Below are positions 1 to 12,340 of a DNA stretch of 64,000 nt, piece after piece; the stretch's first letter is position 1; each line of letters opens with the position of its first letter. Source of the DNA: Paguma larvata (Eukaryota; Chordata; Mammalia; Carnivora; Viverridae); NCBI GenBank assembly GCA_030068075.1, contig CM057843.1, forward strand, positions 11,798,001 to 11,862,000, given 5' to 3'. The position numbers and the translations under genes were made by a program. The notes beneath the pieces are model-generated. The model was given only the letters and a program-made list of their open reading frames with translations, made no database searches and was not told the DNA's origin.

Positions 1-900
1 AAGACAAGGCAAACCCACAGAACTAACACCTGTCTTAAGTGTATTTGGATCCCAAGGAAAAAGGAACTTGCTACAGACTTACTTAAGTTATTGAGAAAAG
101 TCCAGGAAGATTTATTTCAGTTCAAAACAATGATAAATATAATATAAACCTACATGAGGATATTTGTCTAAAATATGACAAATTTCTTAGTACAATGTTA
201 GGTTGCAGTAAAGAAGAATATAAAACTAGAATTTAAACATTAGATCCTTTCACTGTGATCTTTGGTGTACTTTTATATATTTATTTTATATAATTATGTA
301 TATGTTTATTTTATTTTTATTATACATATCCTCCTTTATAAAATTATTTTATAATTATAGTCTATCAATTTTATATACTTTTCATTTTATATAATTTTTA
401 ATCTGGTTATGTAATTTTTATTTTTATATAATTGTATTTTTATGATTTTACATAGTTGTTTTATTTTCATTTTATATCATTTTTATTTTATATTTTAGAT
501 AATTATCAATGGCCATTAGTTAGCTTGCGACAAAGCAGTGCTGATTTTTTTCCCATGTTATTCATGGATCTTTCTAGCCCTCACTTAATCCTTCACTCTC
601 CGCCTGTGCTCACCTTCCTGATTCCCCGCCTTCATCCTGGCCCTTTTCAGCCGTACATTCTCATGAGAGAGGATATTCGACTCTTCATTTTGATTGAGGT
701 AAAATCATGAAATTGGGTCACTTTTTTCCTTTTACTCTTCTCCTATCTAACACCTTGCTTCTCAACAAAACTTTCTTGTCCATGCAGACCAATTAATGGA
801 CACTGGTTACACATGCTCACCACAAAATTTAAGTAAAACTTACAATATATTCATCAGAAAATTTAAAGTGTGCAACAGTCTTTTAAAAATAGTAATACTT
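1..900. other. AT-rich intergenic DNA, no gene seen
   Basis: No gene is recognisable. Positions about 250-500 are a low-complexity tract of TTTTAT/ATAATT repeats. The 84-residue frame over 456-710 begins inside that tract and resembles nothing I know. The rest is ordinary AT-rich mammalian sequence. Confidence 0.6.
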
Positions 901-1123
901 GGGCACCTGTGTGGCTCAGTCAGTTAACTGTTAGACTTTGGTTCAGGTCATGATCTCATGGGCCATGGGCTCCAGCCCCAGGTCAGGCTCACTCCTGTCA
1001 GTGCGGAGCCCACTTTGGATCGATCCTCTGTCCCCCTCTCTCTTTGTCCCTCCCCCACTGGTTCTCTCTCTCTCTCTCAAAATAAATAAATAAGCTTAAA
1101 TTTTTTTTAACAAAATAAAAATG
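901..1123 (+). mobile_element. Carnivore tRNA-Lys SINE (felid type)
   Basis: The tRNA-like head (GGCACCTGTGTGGCTCAGTC) is followed by a box-B-like segment, a CT-rich body and an AAATAAATAA tail. Flanks AAAAATAGTAATACTT (885-900) and AAAATTGTAGTACTT (1124-1138) look like a decayed target-site duplication. The head differs from the younger copies in the window, so this is an older insertion. Confidence 0.88.
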
Positions 1124-1610
1124 AAAATTGTAGTACTTCACTAACTCGTTTATATGTAAGGAAATGATCAGATTCAAAGTACTTGTCTCCTTTCTCATTC
1201 TCTACTTCGCTAAATTATAAAATTCAAATTCTGATGATCAGAAATAACATCAAGAGTTCTGTGGCTTGTGTCAGACTGCGGAGGACATTCTAGTGACATC
1301 GGGCCCACGAGTTACAGAGATTTGTCGTCGAGAGCAATTTGTTTTTCAGATGTTAATTCCGAGTATGTTATTGTCACAGGCGTTATATTTCAAATTTGAG
1401 GATGGCAGCATTTGGATGTGGTTTCTAAATATACCGACAGCACAGAATTATTTGTTTCTTAAACATGAGAAAAGACCATCGTGTTGTAAATGGTCAGATT
1501 TTTCGTGGTCAATTTGGCTTTCACTACAGCTTAGCCTGATTGAGAAATATTGGTATCTAAACCTCATTAATGAATATCATGATTGTTTAGTTGGGAGATG
1601 CTGCTGTTTG
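1124..1610. other. Unassigned sequence between two SINEs
   Basis: Moderately AT-rich single-copy-looking DNA. A 152-residue frame begins at 1266 but runs into the SINE at its C-terminal end and has no recognisable domain, so I do not call it a gene. Confidence 0.5.
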
Positions 1611-1822
1611 GTTTGTTTTGAGAGACAGAGAGAGAGAGAGAGAGAAAGCGCACGAGTAGGGGAGAGCGGCAGAGGGAGGAGAGAGAAAATCTTAAGCAGC
1701 CTCCATGTTCAGCACAGAGCCTGATGTGGGGCTCGATCCACAACCCTGGGACCATGACCAGAGCTGAGACCAAGAGTTGGATGCTCAACTATCTGAGTCA
1801 CTCAGGTCAGTGCGCCTGTGTG
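1611..1822 (-). mobile_element. Carnivore tRNA-Lys SINE, minus strand
   Basis: Read on the minus strand it has the CT-rich body (a GA run at 1626-1645 on the plus strand) and the diagnostic GGGGCTCGA/AGCACAGAGCCTG motifs. The tRNA-like head, near 1790-1818, is degraded. ATGCTGCTGTTT at about 1598 and AATGCTGTTT at about 1823 may be the remains of the target duplication. Confidence 0.85.
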
Positions 1823-1947
1823 AAATGCTGTTTAATATCCTATATAAATAGCTGAGACATGCTATTTAAAAATACAACAAAGCCTTTCTTGGTCTTATCA
1901 TGGGAATGAAATAATTGTATCTCATTTCTTACTTCAAACATCTGTTT

Positions 1948-2150
1948 GGGCCCTTGAGTGGCTCAGTCAGTTAAGCATCCGCCTTCGGCTCATGATCTCA
2001 TGGCTCATGAGTTCTAGCCCCATGCAGCAGCAACTCAGAGCCTCGAACCTGCTTCAGATTCTGTGTCTCCCTCTCTCTCTGCCCCTCCCCTGCTTGGACT
2101 CTCTCTCTCTCTCAAAAATAAACATTAAAAAAATTAAAAAATAAAGAAGG
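1948..2150 (+). mobile_element. Carnivore tRNA-Lys SINE, plus strand
   Basis: The head reads GGGCCCTTGAGTGGCTCAGT. The body has the TCAGATTCTGTGTCTCCCTC and CTGCCCCTCCCCTGCT motifs, and the tail is AAAAATAAACATTAAAAAAA. I found no clear target-site duplication. Confidence 0.9.
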
Positions 2151-3226
2151 AAAATGTCATTAACATTTCAAGACAATAAGGGAATTTATCTGGGCTTTGC
2201 AATGGGACACACTGCATGCATCTTAGTGTCTATCCTTTCGAATTTCACAATTTCCAATTGATTACATTCCCTTAAGGTAGAAGCCAAAGGCCCTGTTTCT
2301 CATTTCTTTCCCCTACCTGTCCTGGGCCTTCCTGTATCCGGCGAGGAGATGAAAGAGGACAGCCCAGCAGCACGCGGTCCTTGCCTGCTAACCGCCCACC
2401 TCCGTCCCCGGCCCGCAGGCCACATCAGGCAAAACTCCCCGAGTAGTTCCTGAGCAGCGCCACCAATGTGCCAACAGTTTCTCTGTGTCCTCCTCTCCCT
2501 CCACGGGGGCCTGTGACAAAACTTGCCTGGCGACAGACAAAGAAGAGGCTCCATCTCGCCCCAAAACAAGCTTTTCTTTCTTTGTCTGTCATAGAAACGT
2601 TGCTTCATTTCCATCTTTTGCAATTGAATTCAGACATGAAAATCTGACAAGGGACATCATAGACGACACCCATGACTTCCTTGGTTGGAGGAATATTGAG
2701 TAATATCTATAACCAACTGAAAAAAAATACACTTGAGAGATCTTCCATGAAAGGCTGGTTCTCTGTATTTCCTCCTGGGGCATTGACTCTACCTCTGTGT
2801 CCTGTCTCGTCTGATTTTATAACATCATTGAAAGAACAGAAACCTGTGCCAACAGTGGTTTTGGTGTTCCACTAATCACAGGTGGATGAAAGAATAAGCA
2901 GAAATGGTACATATTCTGGAATCACTCACTTTCTGAGGTAAAGTCTAGGTGATGAAGAAGGTGGGGCTTTCTTGCCTGCTTGGTCTGAGAGGTGCCCTGA
3001 TTCCAGCTGTCTGCTTTCAGCGAGGATGGGGACGTGGCGGAGACCACGGCTGTCCACTAAGGAGGTAGAGCCGGCCTCCTTACAGTCCCCGGAAACAACT
3101 GTGACATTGCGTGGTGTGGGTTCTCGTGTCTGAGGGTTGGGGGCTGTCCATGAGCGGGCTTCGCTCACAGACTAAGGGAAACTGGACACGTTATTTTCCT
3201 CTGATTTCAGGTTCCTGTTAAAGCCT
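2151..3226. other. Unassigned unique-looking DNA
   Basis: No repeat family or gene was recognised. Short frames at 2300-2623 (minus) and 2485-2703 (plus) overlap each other and lack any domain or exon-like boundary. The stretch 2320-2520 is more GC-rich than its surroundings. Confidence 0.5.
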
Positions 3227-3495
3227 AGCCATTGAGGGGAGCCACGTGGGATTCTGGTGTACCCGCACAATGCAATACCACCAGTTTGTGTTCTGATTTC
3301 TGGATTAGTCTCCACAGTCCTCTATAACAAGTATCATAGACTTGTGGCTCATAAAACAACAGGAATCTCTTGCTCACATTTCTGGAATCTAGAAGTGAAA
3401 GATGAGGGTGCTGGCATGGTTTGGTGAGGGCCCTCTTCTGGGTCACAGACTTTGGAATCTCCTATGGTGGAAAGGTCTAGGGAGCTTTATAGGGT
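3227..3495 (-). mobile_element. MaLR/MLT1-like LTR fragment with flank (inverted-duplication arm 1)
   Basis: The reverse complement of about 3300-3495 resembles the 3' part of an MLT1/MST-type MaLR LTR: a segment ending near TTCCAGAAATGTGAGCAAG, then AT-rich sequence ending in ACTAATCC. The next 70 bases (3227-3300) are not obviously LTR, yet they are almost identical to the reverse complement of 20100-20174. This arm therefore shares more than a repeat with the other arm. The family name comes from memory and is less certain than the homology between the arms. Confidence 0.6.
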
Positions 3496-3930
3496 CTTTT
3501 TTTTTACTTTATATATTTTATTTTTTAATATTTTAATTTATGTTTTGCATTTTATTTTATTTTATATTTTCATTTTCGTTTCATTTCATTTGTTTCCATT
3601 TAACATACAATGTTGATTAGTTTCCAGTGTCCAATACAGTGATTCACCACTCCGCACACCACCAAGTGCTCAGCAGGGCAGGTACACTCCTTAATCTTCA
3701 TCATCTGTTTCACTCATTCATTCCCCCATCCACCTCCTCTCTGGTAACTATCAGTTTGTCTTCTATAGCTAAGTGTCTGTTTCTTGGTTTGTCTCTCTCT
3801 TTTTTCTTTGCTCATTCGTTTTTTTTCCTAAATTCTATGTATGAGTGAAAACATACGGAATTTGTCTTTCGCTAACTGACTTATATCATCTAGCTCCATC
3901 TATGTAGTTTTTTCCCCCTCTGAAGGAAAT
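3496..3930 (-). mobile_element. L1 3' untranslated end (older, host copy)
   Basis: An AT-rich tail (3500-3620) is followed by antisense L1 3' UTR sequence that includes TTCCAGTGTCCAATACAGTG and the CACCACCAAGTGCTCAGCAG segment. It matches 19466-19905 in inverted orientation. It appears to be the 3' remnant of an L1 into which the L1 at 3950-7005 inserted. Confidence 0.75.
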
Positions 3931-3949
3931 TCTTTATTTTCTTTCTTTC

Positions 3950-6900
3950 TTTTAGGAATAGAATTTAATGATTCATTGCTTACATGTAACACCCAGTGCT
4001 TATCTCAATGAGTGTCCTACTTTAGGGCTTCCTCCAACCCAACACTACACCAGCAACCCTCAGTTTGTTCTCTGTATTTAAGAGTCTCTTATGCTTTGTC
4101 TACCTCTCTGTTTCTATATTATTTTTGCTTCTCTTCCCTTATGTTGATCTGTTTTGTAGCTTAAATTCCACATATGCGTGAAATCATATGATATTTGTCT
4201 TTCTCTGACTGTCTTATTTCACTTAGCATAATACACTCTACTTCCATCCAATTTGTTGCAAATGGCAAGATTTCATTCTTTTTGATCACCGAGCAATATT
4301 CCATTGTATATATATATACCACATCTTCTTCATCCATTCATCAGTTGATAGACATTTGGACTCTTTCTCTTCTTTGGCCATTGTCGATAGTGCTGCTAAA
4401 ATCATTGGTGTGCATGTGCCCCTTCAAAACAGCACTCCTGTATCCTTTGGATATATATGTAGTAGTGCAATTGCAGGGTTATAGTGTAGTTCTATTTTTA
4501 ATTTTTTGAGGAAACTCCGTACTGTTTTCCAAAGTGGCTGCACCAATTTGCTTTCCCACCGGCACTGCAAAAGGGTTCTTCTTTCTCCTCATCCTTACCA
4601 ACATCTGTTGTTGCCTGAGTTGTTCATTTTAGCCATTCTGACAGGTGTGACGAGGTATATCATTGTGGTTTTGATTTGTATTTCCCTGATGGTGAGTGAT
4701 GTTGAGCATCTTTTCATGTGTCTGTTAGCCATCTGGATGTCTTCTTTGGAAAAGGGTCTATTCATGTCTTTGGCCCATTTCTTCCCTGGGTTATTTGTTT
4801 TTTGGATGTTGAGTTTGATAAGTTCTTTCTAGATTTTGGATACTAGCCCTTTATCTGATATGTCATTTGCAAATATCATCTCCCATTCCATCAGTGGCCT
4901 TTTGGTTTTGCTGATTGTTTACTTCGCTGTGCACAACCTTTTGATCTGGATGAAGTCCCAATAGTTCATTTTTGCTTTTGTTTCCCTTACCTCTGGAGAC
5001 ATCTCAAGTAAGAAGTTGCTGCAGCTGAGCTCAAAGAGGTTGTTGCCTGCTTTCCGCTCGAGGGTTTTGATGGTTTCGTGTCTCACGTTTAGGTCTTCCA
5101 TCCATTTTGAGTTTACTTCTGTGTATGGTGTAAGAAAGTGGTCCAGGTTCATTTTTCTACATGTTGCTGTCCAGTTTTCCCTGCACCATTTGCTGAAGAG
5201 ACTGTTTATTCTATTGGATATTCTTTCCTGTTTGTCAAAGATTAGTTGGCCATATGTTTCTGGGTCAATTTCTGGGTTCTCTATTCTGTTCTATTGATCT
5301 ATGTGTCTATTTTTGTGCCAGTACCAGACTATCTTGATGGTTACAGCTTTGTACTACAACTTGATATCTGGAATTGTGATGCCTCCAGCTTTGGTTTTCT
5401 TTTTCAGGATTGCTTTGGCTATCCAAGGTCTTTTCTGGTTCCATACAAAATTTAGGATCGTTTCTTAGCTTGTCAAAAATGTTTTGTTTTGTTTTGTTTT
5501 TTTTGTTTTTATAAGAATTGCATTGAATATGTACATTGCTTTGGGCAGTATTGACCCTTTAACCATATTTGTTCTTCCAATCCAAGAACATGAAATATTT
5601 TTCGATTTTTTGTGTATCTTCTTCAATTTCTTTCATAACCTTTATTTAGTTTTCAGTGTGTAGATTTTCCACACCTTGCTTAGGTTTATTCCTAGCCATT
5701 TTATGGATTTTGGTGAAATTGTAAATGGGATTGATTCCTTGATTTCTCTTTCTGTTGCTTCATGATTAGTGTATAAGAATGCAACTGATTTCTGTGCATT
5801 GATTTTATATCCTACAACTGAACTGAATTCATAGATCAGTTTTTAGCAGTTTTTTTAGTGGAATATTTTGGGTTTTCCATATAGAGTATCATGTTGTCTG
5901 CCAAGAGGGAAAGTTTGACTTCCTCCTTGCCAGTTTGGATGCCTGTTGTTTCTTCTTGTTGTCGATTACTGAGGCTAGGACTTCCAATACATGTTGATTA
6001 ACAGTGGTGAGAGTGGACATCCCTGTCGTGTTCCTGACCTTAGGGAGAAAGCTCTTAGTTTTTACCCATTGAGGACGATATTAGTGATGGGTCTTTCATA
6101 TATAGCTTTTATGATCTCGAGGTATGATCCTTCTATCCCTACTTTATCAAGAAAGGATGCTGTGTTTTGTCAAATGCTTTCTCTGCATCTATTGAGAGGA
6201 TCATGTGCTTCTTATTCTTTCTTTTATTAATGTGGTGTATCACATTGATCAATTTGCAGATATTGAACCAGCCTGCATCCCAGGAATAAATCCCACTTGA
6301 TTACGGTAGATGATTCTTTTAATGTACTGTCAGATCCATTTTGCTAGTATCTTTCTGAGAATATTTGCATCCAGGTTCATCTGGGAAATTATTCTGTAGT
6401 TCTCCTTTTAGGTTGGGTCTTTGGTTTTGGAATCAAGATAATGCTGGCCTCATAGAATGAGTTTGGAAATTTTCTTTCCATTTCTATTTTTTGGAACACC
6501 TTCAAAAGAATAGATATTAACTCTTAATTAAATGTTTGATAGAATTCCCCTGAAAAGCCATCAGGCCCTAGACTCTTGTTCTTTGGGAGATTTTTGATTA
6601 CTAATTTAATTTCTTTCCTGGTTATGGGTGTTTTCAAATTTTCTATTTCTTCCTGTTTCAGTTTTGATGGTTTATGTATCTAGGAATTTGTCCATTTCTT
6701 CCAGATTGCCCAATTTATTGGCATGTAATTGCGCATAATACTCTCTTATTATTGTTTGTATTTCTGCAGAGTTGGTTGTGATCTCTCCTCATTCATTCTT
6801 GATTATATTTATTTGGGTCCTTTTCTTTTTCCTTTTGATCAAACTGCTAGGGATCTATCAGTTTTGTTAATTCTTTCAAAGAACCGGCTCCTGGTTTCAT

Positions 6901-7005
6901 TGATCTGTACTACCATTTTTTTGTTTCTTGTTTTTTTATTTCAAAAGCATTGATTTCTGCTCTGATCTTTCTTATTTCCCATCTTCTGCTGGGTTTCGGT
7001 TAGCT
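3950..7005 (-). mobile_element. 5'-truncated L1, minus strand, ORF2 broken
   Basis: Antisense L1 sequence runs from the 3' UTR (about 3950-4270) back through the ORF2 C-terminal region and the reverse transcriptase to the endonuclease/RT linker near 7005. The familiar RT stretch can be read on the minus strand: the LSPLLF-type region at about 5990-6030, and the active-site tetrad, FADD in functional elements, near 5885-5905, here reading LADN. Many frameshifts and stops break the frame, so it cannot make a working protein. ORF1 and the 5' UTR are missing, as expected for 5' truncation during target-primed reverse transcription. Confidence 0.88.
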
Positions 7006-7070
7006 TACATTTCAAAGCTAGTTCATTTCATCTGGGACTGTGTCATCTGTCTTAATTGAACCTTCAAGTC

Positions 7071-7314
7071 TAGGGGGCACCTGGGTGGCTCAGTCGGTTG
7101 GGCAGCCGACTTCGGCTCGGGTCATGATCTCGCGGTCTGTGGGTTTGGGCCCCACGTCGGGCTTTGTGCTGATGGCTCGGAGCCTAGAGCCTGCTTCGAT
7201 TCTGCGTCTGCCTCTCTCTCTCTGCCCTTCCTCTGCTCATACTGTGTCTCTCTGCCCTTCCTCTGTTCATGCTCTGTCTCTCAAAAATAAAATAAAAGTT
7301 AAAAAAAAAAAAAA
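7071..7314 (+). mobile_element. Carnivore SINE with exact 13-bp target duplication
   Basis: A well-preserved copy: head GGGGGCACCTGGGTGGCTCA, duplicated CTCTGCCCTTCCTCTG segment in the body, and A-rich tail. GAACCTTCAAGTC occurs at 7058-7070 and again at 7315-7327, an exact target-site duplication typical of L1-machinery insertion. The perfect duplication suggests a fairly recent event. Confidence 0.95.
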
Positions 7315-7327
7315 GAACCTTCAAGTC

Positions 7328-8065
7328 CAGGTGCTGACAAGACAAATTAGAGTCCCTGCATCCCGATGCGAATTCCCTGGAGATGACCTGCAGCTGGCTC
7401 CACATGGTCAGCACCCAGCCTTTCTCTAGTTTGGAGTCCAGGCCAACTGAGAACTGGGGACAAAGGGTAGAGAAGGGTCAAGACATCGTTTTGTTTCTGG
7501 AAAGCTAGACTGTAGGATGCATCCTGTTCCACCTCATGGAATGGGACGTTCTGTTCTGACCTTGCTGAAGGGAAGAGACTCACACATTGGCTTACAGGAC
7601 TAACTGGAAAGTGTGGGCTGGTGAAGACTTCAGGATAAACTGACAGAGCAGGGAGGGCAAAAAGAACATAGAGCACGCAAACCAAGATTGAGGCAGAGAG
7701 CCAACCACAGGAGACCCTTAGGAACTTGGCTGTCATCAATCTTATCCAAGATGCCAAAGAAGCCAGCGGACTTCCACCTCCCCTCAGGACTATGATTTCC
7801 TCCTTCTGTAGGGAGACCTGCACTAGAGTGGGGCACTGAGGAGATTGCTCCCACACTATTTTCTCTTAAAAGGAAACATGAAAGCACATAGGTAAAGAAA
7901 TGGCTTCCTCAAAATTCCTTATTCATCTGGCTTAGCCTACTCAAGGGGGATTATGGAAGCAGGAAGTTCTTTTCACATCTGGAAAGTTCTCCCTGAACAG
8001 GGGGTGAGTACGTGGGCACTCCACAGGGTGTTCACAACTCCGGCCTTTGTTTTTTTCCCCACAGT
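7328..8065. other. Unassigned sequence
   Basis: No gene is recognised. Overlapping minus-strand frames at 7347-7856 and 7630-7887 have no known domain. Base composition is ordinary. Confidence 0.45.
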
Positions 8066-8655
8066 GGTGTCGAGGGGTTATCGATTTTATTTATCTCTTC
8101 ACAAACCAATTGTTGACTTTGTTATTTCCTCTGTGGTTTATTTATTTCTATTTAATTGATTTGCCCTTTGTCCTTCTTTTTCCCACCATGGGTTTGATTT
8201 CTTTGTTAGTTTTCTAGCTCCTTAAAGCAGAACTTACACAAGTGATTTTCGACTCTTGCCCTTTTCTAAAAGAAGCATTTGAAGCTACAAGCAACTGCTT
8301 TAGCGACATCACCACCAAGTTCCATATTGTAGTTTTATTATCAGTCTATTCTGTTTCCAATGTTATATGTAATTTCCTCTCTAAATCATGAGCCTTAAAG
8401 AAGTATATTGTTTAGTGTGCAAATATTTAGGGATTCTCTAGACATCTTAGTGTTCTTGATTTCTACTTTATTTCCAATGTGTTGGAGAACATAATTTCTA
8501 ATATTTGGTTATACTGATGCCTACTGAGCCTGTGTCATGGCCCAGAACATCTGAGTGAATGTTCCATATTTCTAGGAAAAAAAGACATTTTTTCTACAAT
8601 ACTGAGGTGGTGTAGTCTGTAAATGTCCATTTCTGTCAGGTCAAGTGTGTCAGTC
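8066..8655 (-). mobile_element. Old L1 ORF2 fragment, minus strand
   Basis: Antisense matches to the L1 endonuclease-RT linker are visible, such as GGGTTTGATTTCTTTG followed by TAGCTCCTTAAAG and, further on, TTAGTGTTCTTGATTTCTAC. The fragment is diverged and full of stops. It could continue an L1 related to 3950-7005, but the part matched does not follow on from that copy. Confidence 0.5.
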
Positions 8656-10230
8656 AGATCTTCTATGTTATTCCTGGTGACATAAGCCTGTGTCTCTGGG
8701 ATATGACCTGTACAAGGGCTTGTCAGGTTTCTTTCCCTAGTAGGTGAGAGAATGCTAGAGGGAGCTGGGTTCCTTCCTCCCCAGGGGAAGCTGGAGGGGA
8801 CTAGATTTGGGGATCTCCTTTCCCCCAGGCCAGCTGTGGATGGCAGAAGGCAAGGTGGTTGCTCCAGGAGAACGGTGTCCCTTGAGGGAAGACACTAAGA
8901 GCGCTCTGGGTGTGTTTCCTTCTCCTGCTCCCAGATGTACTAAGGACTCTTCTTTGTTTCACTCTGAGAATGTGGTGGAATTACTGGAGGTAAGCTCATG
9001 AAAGTGTGTAAGTCCCAAAAGGCGGTGTCCCCATGGGTTAACCTGTCCATCTTGGGGACACAGAACGTGCAGACTCACATCGGTCACCGTGTGAGTGTTG
9101 CTGCCCAGATCCTGCTCCACCAGCGGCCTCTCCTCGTCAAGTTGTGACCATCTGTACTCACCAGTCTCCCCAGTTTTTGCGGTGATGTTCGTGCTGTGGC
9201 TCGGTTCTGATGGATTTAAGGCCTGTCCGTGTTCACGGTGTCCAGGTTGATTTTGTGACGAAAGGGGTGATGACCTCTAACGTCCACCCATGTCAGACCA
9301 CAACCTAGAAGCGTCTTTATCTTTTATAATCACGATGAATGAATTTTAGCTTCTGTTCTCTATATATAGTTCCCTTTCACCCCAGTTTTTGGAAAAGGGA
9401 AGAGATGTGTTCAGGGAGTCCTTGTCACCAATGGCTTGGGGCTATGTCACGTCCTCAAGGTCATGTTTTCCTTATTTGCCCTTGCCCACAATCTTTGATA
9501 TCATTCTTAAACATTCTACCATGATGTGTATGTAGGTGATTTGCCTAAGAATTTGGAGGGAGAAAAAAAAAAAAAAAAGACCAGAAATTGCTACCTGTGT
9601 TGTTCTTCGCTGTTCCTGCTGCTTCAGGCTACCTCCAGGGTCACTTACTGCAGCCTCAAGGAATATTAGATAAGACGGACCCATTCCCAGGGAGGTTTGT
9701 TATGCGTGCTCGTCACTGGGTACCTTGAGGATCGAGCCAGCGTGTCCCCAGCAGCTACATGGAGCTTGGCGCCGGGTAGGGCCTCTGTTCATGTCTGGCG
9801 AATACTGTTGAACCTACTGCAGATTACACAAGAGTAAGATGGCAGCCTTCTGAGTTTTTTTTTTTTCTTTTACTCCATAAAAAGGAATAAAGGTATCAAG
9901 CTCTATGACTTCCCGCTTGTCCCATCAATGCATTTAGCAAAGGCCTCCATCTTCAGGTCGTTAGCTCGGCCAACACCAGCTGTCCCAAAAGTCCCGCCCA
10001 GTAGTGCAGTGCCGTGTTCTGTGAGAGGGCGGCTGAGGGATTGCCGTTCCCAGGGGATCTGCTTAGAGATTTGCTGCCTCAGTTACACATATTTCTTACT
10101 ATCCCCGGAGAGTGTTTCCCCTGATACCGTTTTCCAGAACCTCGGGCCACGCCTGGGAGTGGCTCCGCATGCAGGCTTTGACCCAGACCGGCGACACTCT
10201 GCACACGTCTGGGGTCGGGGTCCCTGCACC
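8656..10230. other. Unassigned DNA with one exon-like segment
   Basis: No repeat family is firmly recognised. The segment 8829-8990 has a pyrimidine tract plus CAG before it, a GGTAAGC donor after it and an open frame between (see findings). A 17-A run lies near 9562. The 190-residue frame starting at 9928 runs into the MIR at 10235 and is not called a gene. Confidence 0.4.
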
Positions 10231-10234
10231 CGCC

Positions 10235-10420
10235 CCGTAAGCCCCAGTTCCCTCCTCTGCTCCGCGGGGATAATAATTGGATCTACTTCGCAGCGTCATG
10301 AACGTTCCAGCAGTGAAGGCCTGTGCAGCACGGGGCCTGGCGCACTGAAGGGTGTTCAGGAACGAGGAGCCATTGTCATCGTTTCCATTAGCACCTTATT
10401 GTTATTATTAACGTCTCTCC
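10235..10420 (+). repeat. MIR SINE (ancient mammalian), plus strand
   Basis: The order of motifs fits MIR: CCCAGTTCCCTCCTCTGCTC, GGGGATAATAATTGGATCTA, then GCACGGGGCCTGGCGCACTG and a TTATTGTTATTATTAACG end. MIR is ancient and shared by all mammals, in keeping with the divergence. It supplies the C-terminal half of the 190-residue frame here, which is a reason not to trust that frame. Confidence 0.7.
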
Positions 10421-12246
10421 CAAAGCCCATCCAAAACAACAGAGAGAAGGGAATAACCAACCACGCTGGTGAGATCGGGAAGGTATCTTTTCTTGAATAA
10501 GGTCTTTAAATACATCACACAAGTACTACGAATGCTTTGCAGAAAAATCACAACTAGAGACCCACGTGGAGGAGGAAAAAGGTCGGAGACAAACAGCACA
10601 AAGTGTTACCAACACGGCAAGGTTACGCTAAAGCAGTAGTGGGCGGAGCCATGAGTCTCCCTAGAACTCAGAAGAACTCAGGAGAACTCACAAGCGCACT
10701 GCAGGACTCAGAGAGAGTAACGCGGAAGGATACACTTGAGGGTCTCCCTCCCCAAGCATGGGCCTCCGCCCTCACAGGGCAGGGATGGTGGCCTCCTCGC
10801 TGACGACCCAAGTTGGGGCCAGAGAGGTCTTCACGCTCGATCCATGCCAGTGAGGGAATAAATTCCAGGAACCCGCTGACCCCAGACATCTCTAGAAACC
10901 AGCTGTGTAGTGTGGACTTGTCTCTCACCCAGGAACCTGCCGATTTCTTGATTTGATCTCAGCCATCAGAACCAGATGTTCAAACGTCTCTCTCCTGGCT
11001 CGCTCCTTTCTCATCTCTCCTTCTTTTCCCCCAAATAAAATAAAGGATAAAAGACTTTCTTTGTGGCTATTTTCTGCTTTTGCTCTTGGTTCTCTTGTGA
11101 CCTCAGTGTAGCACTCCATTAGGGGGATCCATTAGAAACCTTAATGAAGGGGTGGACATGTACACACAGCTTTAAAATACTTAATAAAATGGAAAGTAGT
11201 TATTTCAGGGTTCAAATCCTAAATCATGTTACAGCTACTGGAAGGGAAAAACGAAGATCAGACATTTATAAGAGAGGAAAATAAAATGAAGGGTCTCTAC
11301 AGAACTGACATGGGCAAACGCCATCAAGAAGGTCCAAGAATAAAAGGCCTCGATTAGGTTACGGGGACGGGGAGCCGAAATAAGTTATAGATCTGTTTTA
11401 ATTATATGACATTTTCACTGAAGTAACTCCATGATGGTGAACTTGGAACCGGATGAGATAGTTGATGTCTAGCAATACACACATTACACAAATATTGTTG
11501 CAAGCAGAGGAGAGGAATCCACTCACAACATGGGGCCACCAAAGGTGTTGGAGGATGTGGCCGCGGTCTGGAGACCCCTGGACCGGGAGTTAGTCCTGCA
11601 GGGCAGGAGGGCGGAGCCAGGGAGGCAGCCAGCCGGGCTGTGATGGTGCAGGCAGGGGCAGCGGGGACCAGCCGGGACCAGGGAAGGACGGGGATCAGAC
11701 AGGATAGGCAGGGTTTAAGGAGAGTTGACGCAGGGTGAGGTGAGCGGGGCGCAGGCCCTTCCTCTCTGCGCGCGCACAGGAAGGTCTGGCTGCCGTGGTG
11801 ATGACGCCCTGCATGAGTGGGCCGCAGGGGCCCAGCCTCTCTGAAGTGCCACTGGCCCCGTGTGTCACGTCCGTGATTTCATGTCTTGGAGGGTTTCCTG
11901 CAGATACACTGGCCTGGGAGCTCCAAGATCTAGCTCCATTTCACCATCATCCACAACATAGGAAACAAGGAATACATGGGAACGAATTCAGTTGGGAAGT
12001 CAAAGATGCAAGGAGAACGTCCCAAATGTAGGGACTTTGAAGGAAGTCCTAAAAGCCTCGCTAAGGGAACAGAGCAACTGAAGACCTCTGGTAAAATCCC
12101 TTGTTGGGTTAAAAACACACAGAGGTATGCTTGGGAATATGGCATTGAGAACTGACGGGGCGTTTCCCAAGTAAATGCTGTTAGAAAATCCTCTCTATGG
12201 GGAAAGGGGAGACTTGCATTTTCATTGTATGTCCTCTAGACTGTGA
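10421..12246. other. Unassigned DNA
   Basis: No gene or repeat was recognised with confidence. The interval 11560-11790 is GC-rich with purine-rich GGGACCAGCCGGGACCAGGG tandem words. Short frames on both strands overlap and show no domain. Confidence 0.45.
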
Positions 12247-12340
12247 CCCCTTTTTAAAAGACTTTATATGTAAGTATTTTACACTGAATGTGGGCTCAGG
12301 AGTTGCATGCTCCACCTTGTGAGCCACCCAGGTGCCGCTA
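12247..12340 (-). mobile_element. Short carnivore SINE fragment, minus strand
   Basis: On the minus strand a head reading GGCACCTGGGTGGCTCACAA is joined to a short body and an AAGTCTTTTAAAAAG tail, without the long CT-rich segment. It belongs to the shorter, older SINE type, like the copy at 55034. Confidence 0.7.

Noticed and set aside
9928..10500. 190-residue plus-strand ORF
   Set aside because: The C-terminal half is read through a MIR element, and there is no conserved motif.
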